A DNA stretch of 64,000 bases from Rhizobiales bacterium 64-17 (lineage in GTDB: Bacteria > Pseudomonadota > Alphaproteobacteria > Rhizobiales > Xanthobacteraceae), in assembly GCA_001899285.1 (NCBI GenBank), contig MKWA01000013.1:1-64000 (forward strand). The letters are read 5' to 3'. Both the position numbers and the translations under genes were made by a program. The notes below the pieces were generated by a model that saw only the letters and a program-made list of their open reading frames with translations, was not told the origin of the DNA and ran no database searches. Below, in pieces: positions 17,712 through 26,775 of the stretch. The stretch's first letter is position 1. Each line of letters opens with the position of its first letter.

Positions 17712-18995
17712 ATGGAAAATCCTGTTGTGGTGGCTGGTGGCGGGATCGGCGGGCTGGCGACGGCGCTGACGCTGCACCAGATCGGCGTGCCCTGCGTGGT
17801 GTTCGAGGCGGTGCGGGAGATGCGGCCGCTCGGCGTCGGCATCAATATGCAGCCCAACGCCGTCCGCGAACTCTACGACCTCGGCATCACCGCCGCCGAT
17901 CTCGATCGGGTCGGTCTGCCGGCCAAGGAATGGGCGCTGGTCGGGCTCAACGGCAACGACATCTATTCCGAGCCGCGCGGTCTGCTGGCCGGCTATCACT
18001 GGCCGCAATACGCCGTGCATCGCGGCCGGTTTCACATGCTGCTGCATGACAAGGTGGTGGAGCGGCTCGGACCGCAGGCGGTGCAACTTGGCAGTCGCGT
18101 CACCGGCTATCGCAAGGCCGGAAACGGCGTCACCGTGCTGGTCGAACACGCCGACGGCCGCAAATCCGAAGTCGCGGGGTCGCTGCTGATCGGCGCCGAC
18201 GGCATCCATTCGGCGGTGCGTGCGCAGATGCACCCGAACCAGCCGCCGATCCATTGGGGCGGTGCGATCATGTGGCGCGGCACCACCTGGGGCAAACCGA
18301 TCCGGGGTGGCGCGTCGTTCGTCGGCCTCGGCACGCATCGCCACCGGATGGTGTTCTATCCGATCTCGCAGCCCGATCCGAAAACCGGCCTCTCGATGAT
18401 CAACTGGATCGCCGAGGTGACCATGGACAACAGCGATGGCTGGAAGCAGAGCGGATGGTTCCGCGAGGTAAGGATCGAGGAGTTCGTCCATCACTTCGAC
18501 AACTGGATCTGGGACTGGCTCGACGTGCCGGCGCTGATCCGCGGCGCCGACAGCGGGTTTGAAAACCCGATGATCGACCGCGATCCGATCCCGACCTGGC
18601 AGGACGGCCCGGTGCTGCTCGTCGGCGACGCAGCGCATGCGATGTATCCGACCGGCTCGAATGGCGGCAGTCAGGCGATCGTCGATGCCCGCGTGCTCGG
18701 CGCGTGCATGGTCGAGCACGGTGCGACGTCGGAGGCGCTGGCTACCTTCGACGCGAAGCTGTGCGGGCCGATCTCGCAGGTGATCCTGCGCAATCGCGGC
18801 GCGGGGCCGTTCGGTCTGTTGAATCTCGTCGACGAACGGTGCGGTGGCACGTTCGACAATATCGACGACGTGATCCCGCCGGACGAGCGCACGCAGTTCA
18901 TGGCCGGCTACAAGGCGGCGGCCGGCTTCGCCATCGATCAGCTCAACAAGGCGCCGCCGACCATCGCGCCCGGCGCGCGTGTCGCGGCGAGATAA
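17712..18995 (+). CDS. FAD-dependent monooxygenase (PhzS/salicylate-hydroxylase type)
   Basis: A 427-residue group A flavoprotein hydroxylase. Motifs in order: GGGIGGLATALTLHQIG (FAD ADP moiety, residue about 9), LLIGADGIHSAVR (the DG motif) and GDAAHAMYPTGSNGGSQAI (FAD ribityl). It should hydroxylate an aromatic or heteroaromatic compound with NAD(P)H and O2. I begin at the ATG giving MENPVVVAGGG, since 31 upstream open codons are not family-like. It stands alone between a regulator and a convergent deaminase gene, so the substrate is unknown. Confidence 0.85.
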   Translation: MENPVVVAGGGIGGLATALTLHQIGVPCVVFEAVREMRPLGVGINMQPNAVRELYDLGITAADLDRVGLPAKEWALVGLNGNDIYSEPRGLLAGYHWPQYAVHRGRFHMLLHDKVVERLGPQAVQLGSRVTGYRKAGNGVTVLVEHADGRKSEVAGSLLIGADGIHSAVRAQMHPNQPPIHWGGAIMWRGTTWGKPIRGGASFVGLGTHRHRMVFYPISQPDPKTGLSMINWIAEVTMDNSDGWKQSGWFREVRIEEFVHHFDNWIWDWLDVPALIRGADSGFENPMIDRDPIPTWQDGPVLLVGDAAHAMYPTGSNGGSQAIVDARVLGACMVEHGATSEALATFDAKLCGPISQVILRNRGAGPFGLLNLVDERCGGTFDNIDDVIPPDERTQFMAGYKAAAGFAIDQLNKAPPTIAPGARVAAR

Positions 18996-19013
18996 CAACG
19001 CGCGCCGTGGCGG

Positions 19014-19469
19014 CTATTGCTGCAGCTCCAGCCATTCGGTGTAGAGCCCGCTTTCGCCGGCGGGCTTGAGCGGGCGCAGCGGCAGCGATTGCTGCTGCGG
19101 CGGCTTTGTCATCTGCTGGTAGATGGCGGTGGTGCCGAGCCCGAACACCTGTCCGTCCTCGAGCGAGTAGCAGAAGAATCCGGATTTCACGCCGCACATA
19201 TGCATGGCGGCGAGACACATCGGGCAGGGATGGCCGCTCGCGTACATCACGCTGCCGTCGAGCCGCGGCGCGCCGAGATGCTGGCTCGCCTGCCGGATGG
19301 CCTGAAGCTCGGCGTGTCCGGTCGGATCATTGGTCAGATGGATGTCGTTGACGGCGCGGGCGATCACCTCGCCGTCGCGCACGATCACCGCGGCGAACGG
19401 CCGGCCGCCATCGCGGATATTGGCGCGGGCGAGATCGACGGCTTCGCGCATGAAATCTTCGTCGGACAT
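19014..19469 (-). CDS. nucleoside/guanine deaminase-family protein
   Basis: A 151-residue zinc deaminase of the cytidine/guanine deaminase superfamily. The zinc and catalytic residues are seen in GHAELQAI (His, catalytic Glu) and HPCPMCLAAM (two Cys). The start chosen is MSDEDFMREA, as in homologues. It may deaminate guanine, cytosine or a related base. It is coded 47 bases downstream of the TusA-like gene on the same strand. Confidence 0.85.
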   Translation of the reverse strand: MSDEDFMREAVDLARANIRDGGRPFAAVIVRDGEVIARAVNDIHLTNDPTGHAELQAIRQASQHLGAPRLDGSVMYASGHPCPMCLAAMHMCGVKSGFFCYSLEDGQVFGLGTTAIYQQMTKPPQQQSLPLRPLKPAGESGLYTEWLELQQ

Positions 19470-19516
19470 GCTCTGGCTCCTGCGATGGATGAATTGTGCC
19501 GCGCGTCGGCGGGCGA

Positions 19517-19786
19517 TCAGCGCCGCTTCTCGATGCGGAAAATAAACAGCGTGTCGCGCTTTTCTTGAGCGGCAAGCGCGTGGCCGGTCTGGTTGACGAA
19601 ATGTGGCACGTCGATCGCGGCGAGGGGATCGGTGCATTCGAGCACAAGAACGCCGCCGACCGGAATATCGCGCAGCGCCTTCTTGGCGCGCAGCACCACA
19701 TGCGGGCAGCGCACGCCGCGCAGGTCGAGACGGGTTTCGCTCAGCTCGGGATTGACTGGATCGCCCATAATGCCGCCGTCGATCAT
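19517..19786 (-). CDS. TusA/SirA-family sulfur carrier
   Basis: An 89-residue TusA-like protein. TusA proteins carry persulfide sulfur on the Cys of a CPxP motif; here the motif is LRGVRCPHVVLRAKKAL, so the active Cys and first Pro are kept but the second Pro is Val. The C-terminus is VNQTGHALAAQEKRDTLFIF, typical of the family. It lies about 2 kb from the selenocysteine formate dehydrogenase and could supply sulfur to the molybdenum cofactor or join the DsrE-like protein further right, but this link rests only on position. Confidence 0.82.
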   Translation of the reverse strand: MIDGGIMGDPVNPELSETRLDLRGVRCPHVVLRAKKALRDIPVGGVLVLECTDPLAAIDVPHFVNQTGHALAAQEKRDTLFIFRIEKRR

Positions 19787-19868
19787 GGCGACATCAATGC
19801 CGGGCCGTGCGAGCCTTGTCGAGCGTTTGATCGGGGAGGGAGCGCGGCAAAGCCGCGCCCCGTGCGCC

Positions 19869-20969
19869 CTAGGCGGTGATGGATTTTGCCGTCAGCGTGT
19901 ATTTGACGCTGGCGGGATCGAGGCTGTCGAGCAGCAGCCCGGCGTTTTCCGCTTGCGGATACATCAGGAAGCCGAGCTTCGGGTGCTTGCCGCCCGGCAG
20001 CGCGAGGTCATGGGCAAAGTTGTAGGCGAGCCAGTTGCCTTCCCACGAACCGAACAGGGCTTTGCGTGCGGCGATCACCTTCGGATCGTCGAGCGCGAGT
20101 TTGGTCGGCGGTTCCTCCAGCACGACCTTGCGCACGTCGGCGGGATCGACCGGAATCCAGCCGAAACCGGTGAGGTAGACTTCCGCGCGGCAATGTTGCG
20201 CCTTGGTGACGTCGGCGGAGCCGGCGCCGAGGCTCTTGTAGCCGAACTGCGAGGGGGCGACGCGCAGGCCGTAAACGTCGCGCGCCGGCAGGCCGGCGGC
20301 GCGCGCGAGGCCGACATACAGCGCGTTGAGGTCGGCGCATTTGCCGCTCAGGTTTTTGGTTTTCAGCATCGCGACGATATCGCCGGTGCCGCAGCCGCGC
20401 GTCGCAGCGTTACGGAAGGTGTTCTCGACGACCCATTCGTAGATCGCGCGCGCCTTCTCCACGTCGGTCTTCTTGCCGGCGACAATGCCGTTCGAGGTTT
20501 CCTTGACGATGCCGTTGACCGGAATAAGCTCGGTGCCTTCGAGGTAGAGCTTGCGCTGGGCCCCGCTCAATGCCGGGGCTTGTCCCGGTTTGCTCAGATC
20601 CACGGCGCGGTCGCGCGTGGTGATGCGACTGGTCACTTCGACGACCGGTTTGTCTTCACCGTCTTTCCAGACCACATGCAGCATGTCGGCGCCGTATTTG
20701 GGATCGCGCACGCGCGTCGCCGTTGCGGCATTGGTGGTCCAGGTGCTGTCACCGGAGCGGAACCAGTCCGCTTCGTTCACCGACGGCAGCGGAATCCACG
20801 CCTGCGGCTGTCCGATTGCGTTGATGACATCGACGCGCGTGACCAGATCGTAGCTGCGCCACGGACCTGGCTTTGGCGCAAACACCGGTTGCTGCGCAAA
20901 GCCAATGGTCGGCGCCAAGGCTGCGAGCGGCAGCGCGGCGGTGCCTTTCAAAAAATTACGACGATCCAT
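19869..20969 (-). CDS. exported transglutaminase-like cysteine protein with Tat signal
   Basis: A 366-residue protein starting with the Tat-type signal MDRRNFLKGTAALPLAALAP and a likely cleavage after GFAQ. A transglutaminase-like fold follows: catalytic Cys in GKCADLNALYVGLARAAGLPAR and His in QHCRAEVYLTGFGWIPVDPAD. The role may be a periplasmic protease, amidase or cross-linker. A GAGGATTAAG Shine-Dalgarno precedes the ATG and lies on the end of the upstream TlpA-like gene, so the two are co-transcribed. Confidence 0.8.
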   Translation of the reverse strand: MDRRNFLKGTAALPLAALAPTIGFAQQPVFAPKPGPWRSYDLVTRVDVINAIGQPQAWIPLPSVNEADWFRSGDSTWTTNAATATRVRDPKYGADMLHVVWKDGEDKPVVEVTSRITTRDRAVDLSKPGQAPALSGAQRKLYLEGTELIPVNGIVKETSNGIVAGKKTDVEKARAIYEWVVENTFRNAATRGCGTGDIVAMLKTKNLSGKCADLNALYVGLARAAGLPARDVYGLRVAPSQFGYKSLGAGSADVTKAQHCRAEVYLTGFGWIPVDPADVRKVVLEEPPTKLALDDPKVIAARKALFGSWEGNWLAYNFAHDLALPGGKHPKLGFLMYPQAENAGLLLDSLDPASVKYTLTAKSITA

Positions 20970-20970
20970 C

Positions 20971-21711
20971 TTAATCCTCCCCGAGTGATGCGTGTTGTGT
21001 GGTCGATATGCATATGCCTGCAGCGGATGCTGGTTTGGTGCGCTCTGATTTTTTGATGGACTGATAGAGTTTCTCGATGGAGGCGCGAATGTCGGTGCGC
21101 GTCCAATCGATCGCGTCTTCAATGATGAATCGCGGTGTGAGATTCGAATCGAGAACGATCGTTGTCGGCAGGCTGATGACGTTCCACGCCTTTGTCACCG
21201 CGCGATCGCGATCGAGCAGCACGGGAAATTGCACGCCGAGCTTCGCGACAAAAGTACGCACCCTCACGTCGACTTCAGCGACGTCGATCGCAACGACGGT
21301 GATGGGCAGACCGCGCGACTCGTCTGTTAACTTTTGCAGCGAGGTGAATTCCTCGACGCACGGCGCGCACCATGTCGCGAAGAAGTGCAGCAGCACGACG
21401 TGACCGCGGAAGCTCTCCAGCGTGCGTTGTTCGCCACCGACATCGTCGAGCGTGAACGTGGCGCTCGTCGTGCCGGTCCATGGGCGAAGCTGCGCCGTCG
21501 GCGCAAGTTGCGATGATTCAGCCCCGTTTGCGGGATATGCCTGCCAAATCGAGGCAATAAACAGGAACTGGAGCAGGGAAATGATAGAGCGCGTTTTTAT
21601 TGCGTTGCAATAATAACGACCGGCGCTGCATTGCAACAGCCCGGTGACAATCGTGCGAACACTGTCAGAAGCGTCTGGGCCCCGACACGCGGGAGCGGTG
21701 ATTTGCACCAC
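20971..21711 (-). CDS. TlpA-like thioredoxin-fold exported protein
   Basis: Up to 246 residues; an internal hydrophobic stretch (SIISLLQFLFIASIWQAYPANGA) is a signal or anchor, followed by a thioredoxin fold with active site FFATWCAPCVEEF and cis-Pro region VISLPTTIVLD. It probably handles periplasmic disulfides or cytochrome maturation. The true start is unclear because the first 40 residues before the hydrophobic stretch are atypical; a non-ATG start closer to it is likely. Its stop is one base before the start codon of the transglutaminase-like gene. It diverges from the formate dehydrogenase operon. Confidence 0.75.
   Translation of the reverse strand: MVQITAPACRGPDASDSVRTIVTGLLQCSAGRYYCNAIKTRSIISLLQFLFIASIWQAYPANGAESSQLAPTAQLRPWTGTTSATFTLDDVGGEQRTLESFRGHVVLLHFFATWCAPCVEEFTSLQKLTDESRGLPITVVAIDVAEVDVRVRTFVAKLGVQFPVLLDRDRAVTKAWNVISLPTTIVLDSNLTPRFIIEDAIDWTRTDIRASIEKLYQSIKKSERTKPASAAGICISTTQHASLGED
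21604..21637. repeat. 8-bp inverted repeat in the divergent tlpA-like/formate dehydrogenase region
   Basis: GTTGCAAT (21604-21611) and ATTGCAAC (21630-21637) form perfect arms 18 bases apart. It falls in the uncertain 5' part of the TlpA-like frame, so if that gene starts later this could be an operator. Confidence 0.5.
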
Positions 21712-21864
21712 GCGCGCATCGTCACCGTTTGCGACGACTCGTCAAGACACATCTGCGTCAGCGGATAACGATGCGCGGATTCGGTATGCAATTTCTGCCC
21801 ACCAACACGCTGTTCTTAGACGATTGGACGTACCGCGTGCGGCGCACCTAACGGGCGCAGTTCC

Positions 21865-21893
21865 TTGACACAACTATAGCGTCCACTTAGCTT
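21865..21893 (+). promoter_or_regulatory. putative promoter of the formate dehydrogenase operon
   Basis: TTGACA (21865-21870) with TAGCTT (21888-21893) after 17 bases; the -35 is consensus, the -10 weak. It is followed by a perfect CGAACT/AGTTCG inverted repeat (21903-21918) and a short GC hairpin before the start codon. Confidence 0.4.
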
Positions 21894-21902
21894 TTCATTG
21901 GA

Positions 21903-21918
21903 CGAACTCTAAAGTTCG
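21903..21918. promoter_or_regulatory. inverted repeat between promoter and fdnG-like start, possible operator
   Basis: CGAACT-CTAA-AGTTCG is a perfect 6-bp inverted repeat about 40 bases before the ATG and just after the putative -10, well placed for a repressor or a leader hairpin. Confidence 0.35.
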
Positions 21919-21956
21919 GACGTCCCCCGTGGGGGGCATGCTCAGGAACGCCCCAA

Positions 21957-24900
21957 ATGAATATGGAGCTCTCGCGGCGCTCATTTATGATCGGCGCCGG
22001 CGCGGGTTTGGCGGGGACGACAATCGGCGCGCTTGGATTTGGTGAAATCGAAGCCGCGCACGCTTTGTCGATCCGGCCGTTCAAACTTGCGCAAACCAAG
22101 GAGGCACGGAGTTCGTGCCCGTACTGTGCCGTGTGTTGCGGCATGATGATCTTCTCGGCGGAAAGCAAAGCCGAGAAGGGCAAGATGGAAGTCACCCATA
22201 TCGAGGGTGACGTCGACCACCCGGTCAATCGCGGAACGTTGTGCCCGAAGGGCGCCGGCGCGATCGACTACATCCGCGCCAAGACGCGCGTGAAGTATCC
22301 GATGTATCGCAAGCCCGGCGCCGACAAGTTCGAGCGCGTGAGCTGGGACTTCGCGATGGATCGCATCGCCAAGTTGATGAAGGACGATCGCGACGCGAAC
22401 TTCGTCGAGAAGAATCGCGACGGCGTCACCGTCAACCGCTGGCCGACGATGGCATTCCTCTCCGGCAGTTCGGTGACGAACGAAACCGGCTGGGTGACCT
22501 ACAAGGTCTCCCGCGGTCTCGGAATGCTGCAGATCGAGAATCAAGCGCGGATATGACACGGACCGACGGTGTCCAGTTTGGGCCCAACATTCGGTCGCGG
22601 TGCAATGACGAACTCCTGGACCGACATCAAAAACGCTGATGTCGTCTGGATCATGGGCGGTAACGCCGCCGAAGCGCATCCGTGCGGCTTCAAGTGGGTC
22701 ACCGAGGCGAAAGCCGAGCGTGGCGCCAAGCTGATGGTGGTCGATCCGCGGTTCAACCGCTCGGCAGCCATGGCGGACCACTATGCGCCGATCCGCGCGG
22801 GCTCCGATATCGCGTTCTTGTCGGGCGTGGTGAACTACCTGCTCAGCAACGACAAGATCCATAAGGAGTATGTGCGCAACTACACGAACGCTGCGTTCGT
22901 TGTGCAGGAGGGCTACGGCTTCGACGAAGGCCTGTTCACCGGCTACAACGAATCGAAGCGGACCTACGACCGCAGCACCTGGGATTACGAGTTCTCGGCC
23001 GACGGCTTTGCCGTGCGGGACATGACGCTCGAACATCCGCGCTGCGTCTACCAGCTCATGAAGAAGCACTTCGAGCGTTACACGCCCGAGCTGGTGGAAC
23101 GTGTCAGCGGCACCCCGAAGGACAAGTTCCTGAAGGTGGCCGAATGGGTCGCCTCGACGGCCAATGGCGAGCGCGCCATGACGATCATGTACGCGCTCGG
23201 CTGGACGCAGCACTCCCACGGTGCGCAGAACATCCGGACGGCGGCGATGATCCAGCTGCTGTGCGGCAACATCGGTATCCCCGGCGGCGGCGTGAACGCA
23301 TTGCGCGGTCACTCCAACGTGCAGGGCATCACCGATGTCGGCACGCTCACGGCGGCGATCCCGGGTTATCTGGCATTGCCGGCGGAATCCGAGCCGACGC
23401 TCGAGTCGCATCTGGGCAAGCGGACGTTCAAGCCGCTGCTGCCGAACCAGACCAGCTACTGGCAGAACTACAGGAAGTTCTATGTCAGCTTCCTGAAGTC
23501 CTATTTCGGCGCCAAGGCGACTCCCGAAAACGAATTCGGCTATCAATGGATGCCGAAGCTCGACACGCCCTATGATGCGTTGCGCATGTTCGACGTGATG
23601 CATCAGGGCAAGACGACTGGCCTGTTGTGCCAGGGCTTCAATCCGCTGATGTCGATTGCCTACTCCGGCAAGACCGTCGCGGCGTTGTCGAAGCTCAAGT
23701 TCCTCGTCAGCATGGATCCGATCGAAACGGACACGGCGCGGTTCTGGGAAAATCACGGCGAGTACAACAACGTTGATACCGCCAAGATCCAGACCGAAGT
23801 GTTCATGCTTCCGGTCACGACCTTCGCCGAAGAGGACGGCAGCTTCACCAACTCCAGCCGTTGCATCCAGTGGAAATGGCAGGCAGCCGACGCGTATTTC
23901 GAGGCCCGTAAGGACATCGAAATCCTGTCGGATCTGTTTACCCGCATCCGCAAGCTCTACGAGAAGGACGGCGGCAAGGGTAAGGACCCGCTGCTGGCGG
24001 TCGACTGGAGCTACAAGGATCCGATGCACCCGAGCGCCGACGAGCTGCTCAAGGAGCTCAACGGCAAGGCGCTGGTGGATCTGAAGGATGCCGACGGCAA
24101 GGTGGTTCGCGCTGCCGGTCAGCAACTCGCCAGTTTCGGCGAAATGCGCGACGACGGCTCGACCGACGGCTCGATGTGGATCTACACCGGCGTCTACGGA
24201 CCGACGGGCAATCTCGCCCAGCGCCGTGAAAACACCGACCCCTCGGGTCTCGGTGTGTTCCCGACCTGGGGCTTCGCCTGGCCGGCCAACCGGCGCATCC
24301 AGTACAACCGTGCGTCCGCGGACCCGCAAGGCAAGCCGTGGAGCGACAAGAAGAAGTACATGTACTGGGATGGCCAGCGCTGGACCGGCCCGGACGTGCC
24401 CGACTACGTGCCGACCATTCCGCCGGAGCGGGCGACTGGCCCGTTCATCATGAACCAGGAAGGCGTGTCGCGCCTTTGGGTTCGCGGCTTGATGGCTGAC
24501 GGTCCGTTCCCGGCGCACTACGAGTCGTTCGAGTCGCCGCTTGCGGCCAACCCGATCTTCCCGAAGATCCGGGGCAATCCGGTGGCGCGGGTGTTCAACA
24601 ACGACATGGAAATCTTTGGCAGCGCCAAGGACTTCCCGATCGTTGCGACCACCTATCGTCTGGTGGAGCACTTCCACTACTGGACCAAGAGCGTCCACGC
24701 GAACGCGGTCATCCAGCCCGAGTTCTTCGTGGAAATTTCCGAGGAACTGGCCAAGGAAAAGGGGATCAAACCCGGACAGCTCGTCCGTGTCTGGTCGAAC
24801 CGCGGTCAGGTCAAGGGCAAGGCGGTCGTCACCAAGCGGATGATCCCGCTCAAGGTCGACGGAAAGATCGTCCACCAGGTCGGTCTGCCGCTCAACTTCG

Positions 24901-25034
24901 GCTTCATCGGCGAAACCAAGAAAGCCTCGCCGATCAATTCGTTGACGCCGCCGGTCGGTGACGCCAACTCGCAGACGCCGGAGTTCAAGTCGTTCCTCGT
25001 CAATATCGAACCCGTTCCGGGTCCGGTGGCTTAA
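21957..25034 (+). CDS. fdnG: formate dehydrogenase-N alpha subunit, selenoprotein (Sec200)
   Basis: A 1025-residue molybdenum (bis-MGD) catalytic subunit that oxidises formate in the periplasm. The Tat signal is LSRRSFMIGAGAGLAG; a [4Fe-4S] site follows as CPYCAVCCGM. The frame appears broken by TGA at 22554-22556, but both halves continue one protein: the sequence around it reads ENQARI-U-HGPTV in all but small changes, the selenocysteine site of E. coli FdnG (Sec196, 1015 residues). A SECIS-like hairpin follows the TGA, and selA, selB, selC and selD are all nearby, so the TGA is selenocysteine and not a stop or pseudogene. Automatic callers will give two ORFs (21957-22556 and 22569-25034). 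A CAGGAA Shine-Dalgarno precedes the ATG. Confidence 0.95.
22554..22600 (+). promoter_or_regulatory. selenocysteine UGA with bacterial SECIS hairpin
   Basis: The UGA (22554-22556) is followed by a lower stem GACCGA (22561-22566) with TCGGTC (22591-22596) and an apical hairpin GTCC-AGUUU-GGGC (22571-22583). The loop carries AGU, with A and G at positions 22 and 23 counted from the U of UGA, close to the spacing of the loop AGGUCU in the E. coli fdn/fdh SECIS. This is the site SelB would bind. Confidence 0.82.
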
Positions 25035-25049
25035 GGGGAGGGCAACAGC

Positions 25050-25988
25050 ATGTTTCAGCCAATTGCAAACCCCACCACCAAGCCGGTCGCGCCGAAGTTT
25101 GGCGATAAGGATCTGATCCGCCGGTCCGCTTCCAACATCACGCCTGCCGCGCAGCGGCAGCCGGAGGTGGCGAAGCTGATCGACGTGTCGAAGTGCATCG
25201 GTTGCAAGGCATGCCAGGTGGCGTGCCTTGAATGGAATAACCTCGTCGAGGAAGTCGGTATCAACGTCGGTGTCTATGACAATCCGCACGATCTGACGCC
25301 GAACACCTGGACGCTGATGCGTTATTCCGAATACCAGAATCCGGAGTCTGGCAATCTCGAGTGGCTGATCCGCAAGGACGGCTGCATGCATTGCGAGGAT
25401 CCGGGCTGTCTGAAAGCCTGCCCCGCACCGGGCGCGATCGTGCAGTACTCGAACGGAATCGTCGATTTCGTTCACGATAACTGCATCGGTTGCGGCTATT
25501 GCGTGAAGGGCTGCCCGTTCAACATCCCGCGCATCTCGAAGGTCGATAACAAGGCCTACAAGTGCTCGCTCTGCGTCGACCGCGTCGCGGTTGGCCAGGG
25601 TCCGGCGTGCCAGAAAGCCTGCCCGACGCAGGCGATCGTGTTCGGCACCAAGGACGAGATGAAGAAGTGGGCCGACTTCCGGATCAAGGATCTCAAGTCG
25701 CGCGGGTTCAAGAACGCGGGACTTTATGATCCGCCGGGCGTCAGCGGCACGCACGTCATGTACGTGTTGCAGCACGCGGACAAGCCGCAGATCTACGCCA
25801 ACCTTGCCAACAATCCGTCGATCAGTCCGGTCGTCGAGATCTGGAAGGGTGTGACGAAGTATGCGGGTCTGGCCGCCATGGGCGCTTTCGTCGCCATCGG
25901 CTTCCTCCATCACATCATCGCGGGACCGAACCGTGTCTCCGCGGAGGATGAGAAGAACGCCGAGAAACTGACGGAGGGCAAGGCATGA
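25050..25988 (+). CDS. fdnH: formate dehydrogenase-N iron-sulfur beta subunit
   Basis: A 312-residue electron-transfer subunit with four [4Fe-4S] clusters; visible Cys groups are [37 protein letters not shown] and KCSLCVDR with ACQKAC. A single C-terminal membrane helix ([22 protein letters not shown]) anchors it. It carries electrons from the alpha subunit to the cytochrome b gamma subunit. It starts 15 bases after fdnG with a strong GGGGAGGG Shine-Dalgarno and overlaps the next gene by four bases. Confidence 0.95.
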   Translation: MFQPIANPTTKPVAPKFGDKDLIRRSASNITPAAQRQPEVAKLIDVSKCIGCKACQVACLEWNNLVEEVGINVGVYDNPHDLTPNTWTLMRYSEYQNPESGNLEWLIRKDGCMHCEDPGCLKACPAPGAIVQYSNGIVDFVHDNCIGCGYCVKGCPFNIPRISKVDNKAYKCSLCVDRVAVGQGPACQKACPTQAIVFGTKDEMKKWADFRIKDLKSRGFKNAGLYDPPGVSGTHVMYVLQHADKPQIYANLANNPSISPVVEIWKGVTKYAGLAAMGAFVAIGFLHHIIAGPNRVSAEDEKNAEKLTEGKA

Positions 25989-26659
25989 CAACCGCTTACG
26001 ATGTCGAGCGGGGCGATCAGGTTCATCCCGGAAATCCAGTCACCGTCGACCGGTACACTACCGGCGCGCGGATCAATCACTGGATTACCGCGACCTGTCT
26101 GATCCTGTTGGCCCTGTCCGGCCTCGCGCTGTTCCACCCGAGCCTGTTCTTCCTGACCGGGCTGTTCGGCGACGGACAGAACACGCGCGCGATCCATCCG
26201 TGGATCGGCGTGGTCCTGTTCTTCAGCTTCGCCGGACTGTTCATCCGCTTCTGGAAGGCCAATCTCTGGCGGCGCGAGGACGGCACCTGGATGGCACGTC
26301 TGCACGACGTGCTGACCGGGAACGAGGAGAAGTTGCCCGAGGTCGGCAAGTACAATGCCGGTCAGAAGGTGGTGTTCTGGTCGATGTCGATCCTGATCAT
26401 CACCCTGATCGTCAGCGGCTTCGTGATCTGGGACCAGTACTTCTCCGAGTACTCCACCATTCCGCAGAAGCGCGTGGCCGTTCTGGTTCACGCGCTGGCG
26501 GCGGTCGCGATCATCTGCGTCTGGATCGTCCACGTTTACGCGGCGATCTGGGTGCGGGGCACCATCGGTGCCATGACCCGCGGCAAGGTCACCGGCGGCT
26601 GGGCCTGGCGCCACCATCGCAAGTGGTTGCGCGAGCTGGTCGGCGGCAAAAAGGCTTGA
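25985..26659 (+). CDS. fdnI: formate dehydrogenase-N cytochrome b556 gamma subunit
   Basis: A 224-residue membrane subunit with four helices. Heme-ligand His candidates sit in [18 protein letters not shown] and VLVHALAAV with IVHVYAA; the [10 protein letters not shown] loop is family-typical. It passes electrons to the quinone pool. The stop codon lies in the first of three 14-base tandem copies, followed by a perfect 12-bp hairpin. Confidence 0.93.
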   Translation: MTTAYDVERGDQVHPGNPVTVDRYTTGARINHWITATCLILLALSGLALFHPSLFFLTGLFGDGQNTRAIHPWIGVVLFFSFAGLFIRFWKANLWRREDGTWMARLHDVLTGNEEKLPEVGKYNAGQKVVFWSMSILIITLIVSGFVIWDQYFSEYSTIPQKRVAVLVHALAAVAIICVWIVHVYAAIWVRGTIGAMTRGKVTGGWAWRHHRKWLRELVGGKKA

Positions 26660-26688
26660 CCAGCAAGGCTTGACCAAAAAGACTTGAG
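26647..26688. repeat. three 14-base tandem copies across the fdnI stop codon
   Basis: Units CAAAAAGGCTTGAC, CAGCAAGGCTTGAC and CAAAAAGACTTGAG follow one another; each carries a TGA, the first being the real stop. The divergence between copies suggests an old duplication. Confidence 0.9.
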
Positions 26689-26702
26689 TTGTTCGTAGCA
26701 AC

Positions 26703-26730
26703 GACACCGGCGCAGCGATGCGCCGGTGTC
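26703..26730 (+). terminator. strong intercistronic hairpin after fdnI
   Basis: GACACCGGCGCA and TGCGCCGGTGTC form a perfect 12-bp stem with a GCGA (GNRA) loop. No T-run follows, so it may be a transcript-stabilising or partial-termination element between the structural genes and fdhE/sel genes, not a full terminator. Confidence 0.5.
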
Positions 26731-26775
26731 CAGTGCGGTCCGACACGTAGCCCGTGCGGTTCGTGAGGCAGGAAG

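Noticed and set aside
22554-22556. Nonsense mutation making the formate dehydrogenase alpha gene a pseudogene
   Set aside because: The TGA sits at the known selenocysteine position, is followed by a SECIS-like hairpin, and selA, selB, selC and selD are present.
21981-25991. Minus-strand open frame of 1336 codons opposite fdnG/fdnH
   Set aside because: It has no family motifs and mirrors a well-identified selenoprotein gene and its beta subunit.
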